This document shows positions 13,438 to 15,154 of a DNA stretch of 15,154 bases, in pieces. The DNA is from Candidatus Cloacimonadota bacterium. GTDB lineage: Bacteria > Cloacimonadota > Cloacimonadia > Cloacimonadales > TCS61. Position 1 is the first letter of the stretch; each line of letters starts with the position of its first letter. The position numbers and the translations under genes were made by a program. The notes under the pieces are model-generated. The model worked only from the letters and a program-made list of their open reading frames with translations. It was not told the origin of the DNA and did not search any database. The DNA lies in contig DAOUUD010000021.1 of the NCBI GenBank assembly GCA_030668345.1, positions 1 to 15,154 of the forward strand, written 5' to 3'.

Positions 13438-14268
13438 TTATCGTTTCTTTTTAGATTTTATTATATATTTATCGGAATATTTGCGGATCTTACGGGTCTT
13501 ACCGCCTTTTGCCAGAACACCCCATGGTGATACAGGATGACCACCACCGGAAGTTTTGCCTTCTCCACCACCCATCGGGTGATCCACCGGATTCATTACC
13601 ACACCACGAACTGTTGGTCTGATACCCATCCAGCGTTTACGTCCGGCTTTCCCAAGAATGATGGAGTTGTGTTCGGTATTGCCTACCTGACCGATAGTTG
13701 CATAACATTCTTTCCTGATGAAGTGAACATCGTTGGATGGCATACGTACATGCACATAGCCGCCTTCTTTGGCAATGAGTTGAGCGTAAGAACCGGCACT
13801 ACGAGCAATTTGACCACCTTTTCCGGCTTTAAATTCTATGTTGTGAATTATAGTTCCCAGAGGGATCTTATCGAGGGGTAATGCATTCCCAACTTTGATA
13901 TCGGCTTTAATTCCTGATATTACGGTATCGCCAACCTTAAGTCCCAACGGAGCAATAATGTATCTTTTTTCTCCATCCACGTAGTACAGTAGAGCAATAC
14001 GGGAGCTGCGGTTCGGATCGTATTCAATTGCAGCTACTTTTGCAGGAATGTCAAATTTATTTCTTTTAAAATCAATTATCCTGTAATGACGTTTGTGCCC
14101 ACCACCGCGATGACGGCAGGTGATACGACCATGATGATTTCTTCCTGCTTTTTTTGGTAGAGGTTTAATTAAAGATTTTTCCGGACTTTCCTTAGTTATT
14201 TCCTCGAAGGTATAACCGGTTTTAAATCTCATTGTCGGTGTGATCGGTCTATATTTCTTGATACCCAT
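13438..14268 (-). CDS. rplB: 50S ribosomal protein L2
   Basis: A 276-residue protein required for subunit association and peptidyl-transferase activity. Present are KKAGRNHHGRITCRHRGGGH (39-58), KAGKGGQIARSAGSYAQLIA (148-167), RKRWMGIRPTVRGVVMNPVD (210-229) and HPMGGGEGKTSGGGHPVSPW. The conserved functional His is H230 in VDHP. The following HPM instead of HPH and the GGG before HPVSPWG resemble FCB-group L2 proteins. The ATG has AAGGGAG at seven bases, 16 bases after rplW. Confidence 0.98.
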   Translation of the reverse strand: MGIKKYRPITPTMRFKTGYTFEEITKESPEKSLIKPLPKKAGRNHHGRITCRHRGGGHKRHYRIIDFKRNKFDIPAKVAAIEYDPNRSSRIALLYYVDGEKRYIIAPLGLKVGDTVISGIKADIKVGNALPLDKIPLGTIIHNIEFKAGKGGQIARSAGSYAQLIAKEGGYVHVRMPSNDVHFIRKECYATIGQVGNTEHNSIILGKAGRKRWMGIRPTVRGVVMNPVDHPMGGGEGKTSGGGHPVSPWGVLAKGGKTRKIRKYSDKYIIKSKKKR

Positions 14269-14284
14269 TTTTGTACTCCCTTTC

Positions 14285-14572
14285 TTATGCCTCGAAATCA
14301 GCTATGGTATCGCCTGCTTTCAGTTTCACGATTGCTTTTTTCCAGTCAGCTCTTTTGCCGGTGTATCTACCCAATCGTTTCATTTTTCCTCTTTGGCAAA
14401 TTGTATTCACGCTAAGTACGTTTACATTAAATATTTTCTCAATTGCTTTTGCTATCTCGATTTTGTTTGCGTTCAAACTTACCTTGAAAGTATAGCTGTT
14501 ATTGATGCTTTGCAGTGATGAAGTTTTTTCTGTGATCATCGGGGATATTACTATTTCTCTTTGATGTTTCAT
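14285..14572 (-). CDS. rplW: 50S ribosomal protein L23
   Basis: A 95-residue exit-tunnel protein that docks trigger factor and SRP. ISPMITEKTSSLQSINNSYT (9-28) and FKVSLNANKIEIAKAIEKIF (29-48), with NVNVLSVNTICQRGKMKRLG then RYTGKRADWKKAIVKLKAGD, are typical. The ATG overlaps the rplD stop codon by four bases (ATGA), so translation is coupled to L4. Full length. Confidence 0.97.
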   Translation of the reverse strand: MKHQREIVISPMITEKTSSLQSINNSYTFKVSLNANKIEIAKAIEKIFNVNVLSVNTICQRGKMKRLGRYTGKRADWKKAIVKLKAGDTIADFEA

Positions 14573-15154
14573 TTTGCGAATACCTCCTTCATCTTTTCTA
14601 ACGCTGCTTCAGTAAGAACAAGACAGTTGCAGTTGAGAATTTCGTAGGCATAAATACTATCTGCTCTATCCATTTTAACATAAGGAATATTACTGAAGGA
14701 ATTGATAATATTAGGATCACTGCTGTCGATAATAAAGAGTTTCCTGGATCTTTCCGGAGTAATTTTAGTGATTAGTTCTATTGCAGTTTTAGTATTGGCT
14801 TTTTCAAATTTCAGATCTTCTATTATAATAACCTGTTTTTCATTTGCTCTTTCGGTAAGTGCAAGTTTCAAAGCCAGTCTTTTCTTTTTCTTGGGAATAG
14901 GTTTATACCAGTTTTGGGGTTTGGGTCCAAAAGCACGACCACCACCAACTCGTATAGGTGTACGTCTATTCCCGGGACGAGCATTACCGGTACCTTTCTG
15001 CCTGAAAAGTTTTCTGCCGCTGCCGTGAGCGTCGGAACGACTTTGAACAGAGGATGTCCCCTGACGTTGATTAGCCCGATAATTCTTTATTACTTCATAA
15101 AGTAATGCCTGGGGGTTTTTTTATTCAACAGCGAAAAGAGATTTTGGAAGAGTA
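14569..15154 (-). CDS. rplD: 50S ribosomal protein L4, 5' end outside window, with in-frame stop codon
   Basis: The C-terminal three quarters of L4 are clear. After the edge come TLPKSLFAVE, then KNPQALLYEVIKNYRANQRQ, GTSSVQSRSDAHGSGRKLFR, QKGTGNARPGNRRTPIRVGG and GRAFGPKPQNW, then the globular C-terminal domain to TEAALEKMKEVFAK. L4 binds 23S rRNA, lines the exit tunnel and in some bacteria represses the S10 operon. Between FAVE and KNPQ the same frame contains TAA (15121-15123), followed by an A7-C5 run on the coding strand. Both flanks fit L4 in the same frame, so this is not a simple frameshift. No ATG, GTG or TTG occurs in frame after the stop until TTG at 14869-14871, past the conserved loop. 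It is either a sequence error, a nonsense mutation in an essential gene, or something unusual. The stop overlaps rplW by four bases. Confidence 0.88.

Noticed and set aside
15114..15122. A-AAA-AAC slippery heptamer as a programmed frameshift in rplD
   Set aside because: The residues on both sides of the TAA fit L4 in the same frame, so a -1 or +1 shift would not join them; the slippery run also lies at and after the stop codon and not before it.

Overview
The window looks like the chromosome of a low-to-moderate GC, Gram-negative-type bacterium. From about position 1426 to the right edge, everything lies on the minus strand in one unbroken ribosomal superoperon (S10-spc-alpha type), running rplD (cut by the edge) to rplQ with 28 genes. 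The largest gap is 37 bases and many genes overlap or abut. The order secY-map-infA-rpmJ-rpsM-rpsK-rpsD-rpoA-rplQ, with no adk between secY and map, and the L2 motif DHPMGGGEG resemble the Bacteroidota/FCB side of the tree. However, nearly every gene has a strong Shine-Dalgarno sequence, which is unlike Bacteroidota proper. A Cloacimonadota-like or other FCB-group bacterium is my best guess; it is an inference and not demonstrated.

Layout. 1-356 (+): C-terminal part of a lipoprotein with a visible LLTGC lipobox. 357-519: intergenic, with a perfect inverted repeat and, just before the next gene, two 17-bp operator-like palindromes 21 bp apart. 520-1373 (+): a two-gene operon encoding a small winged-helix regulator and a nucleotidyltransferase-fold protein, a pairing reminiscent of AbiE/MNT-type toxin-antitoxin modules. 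1374-1409: a strong hairpin terminator lying between the convergent + genes and the end of the superoperon. 1426-15154 (-): in transcription order rplD', rplW, rplB, rpsS, rplV, rpsC, rplP, rpmC, rpsQ, rplN, rplX, rplE, rpsN, rpsH, rplF, rplR, rpsE, rpmD, rplO, secY, map, infA, rpmJ, rpsM, rpsK, rpsD, rpoA, rplQ.

The superoperon encodes ribosomal proteins of both subunits, the Sec translocon channel, N-terminal methionine removal, initiation factor 1 and the RNA polymerase alpha subunit, so translation, export and transcription capacity are made together. S4, S14 and L36 all carry the zinc-binding Cys sets.

The main departures from routine are: (1) ribosomal protein L30 carries an added tail of about 118 residues, roughly one third lysine and rich in Thr/Ala/Pro, like a histone H1 tail; (2) the L4 gene has an in-frame TAA codon inside its conserved N-terminal part at 15121-15123; (3) the small regulator/nucleotidyltransferase operon has a paired-palindrome operator that overlaps its ribosome binding site; (4) four ribosomal protein genes start with TTG and two other genes with GTG, all behind good ribosome binding sites.
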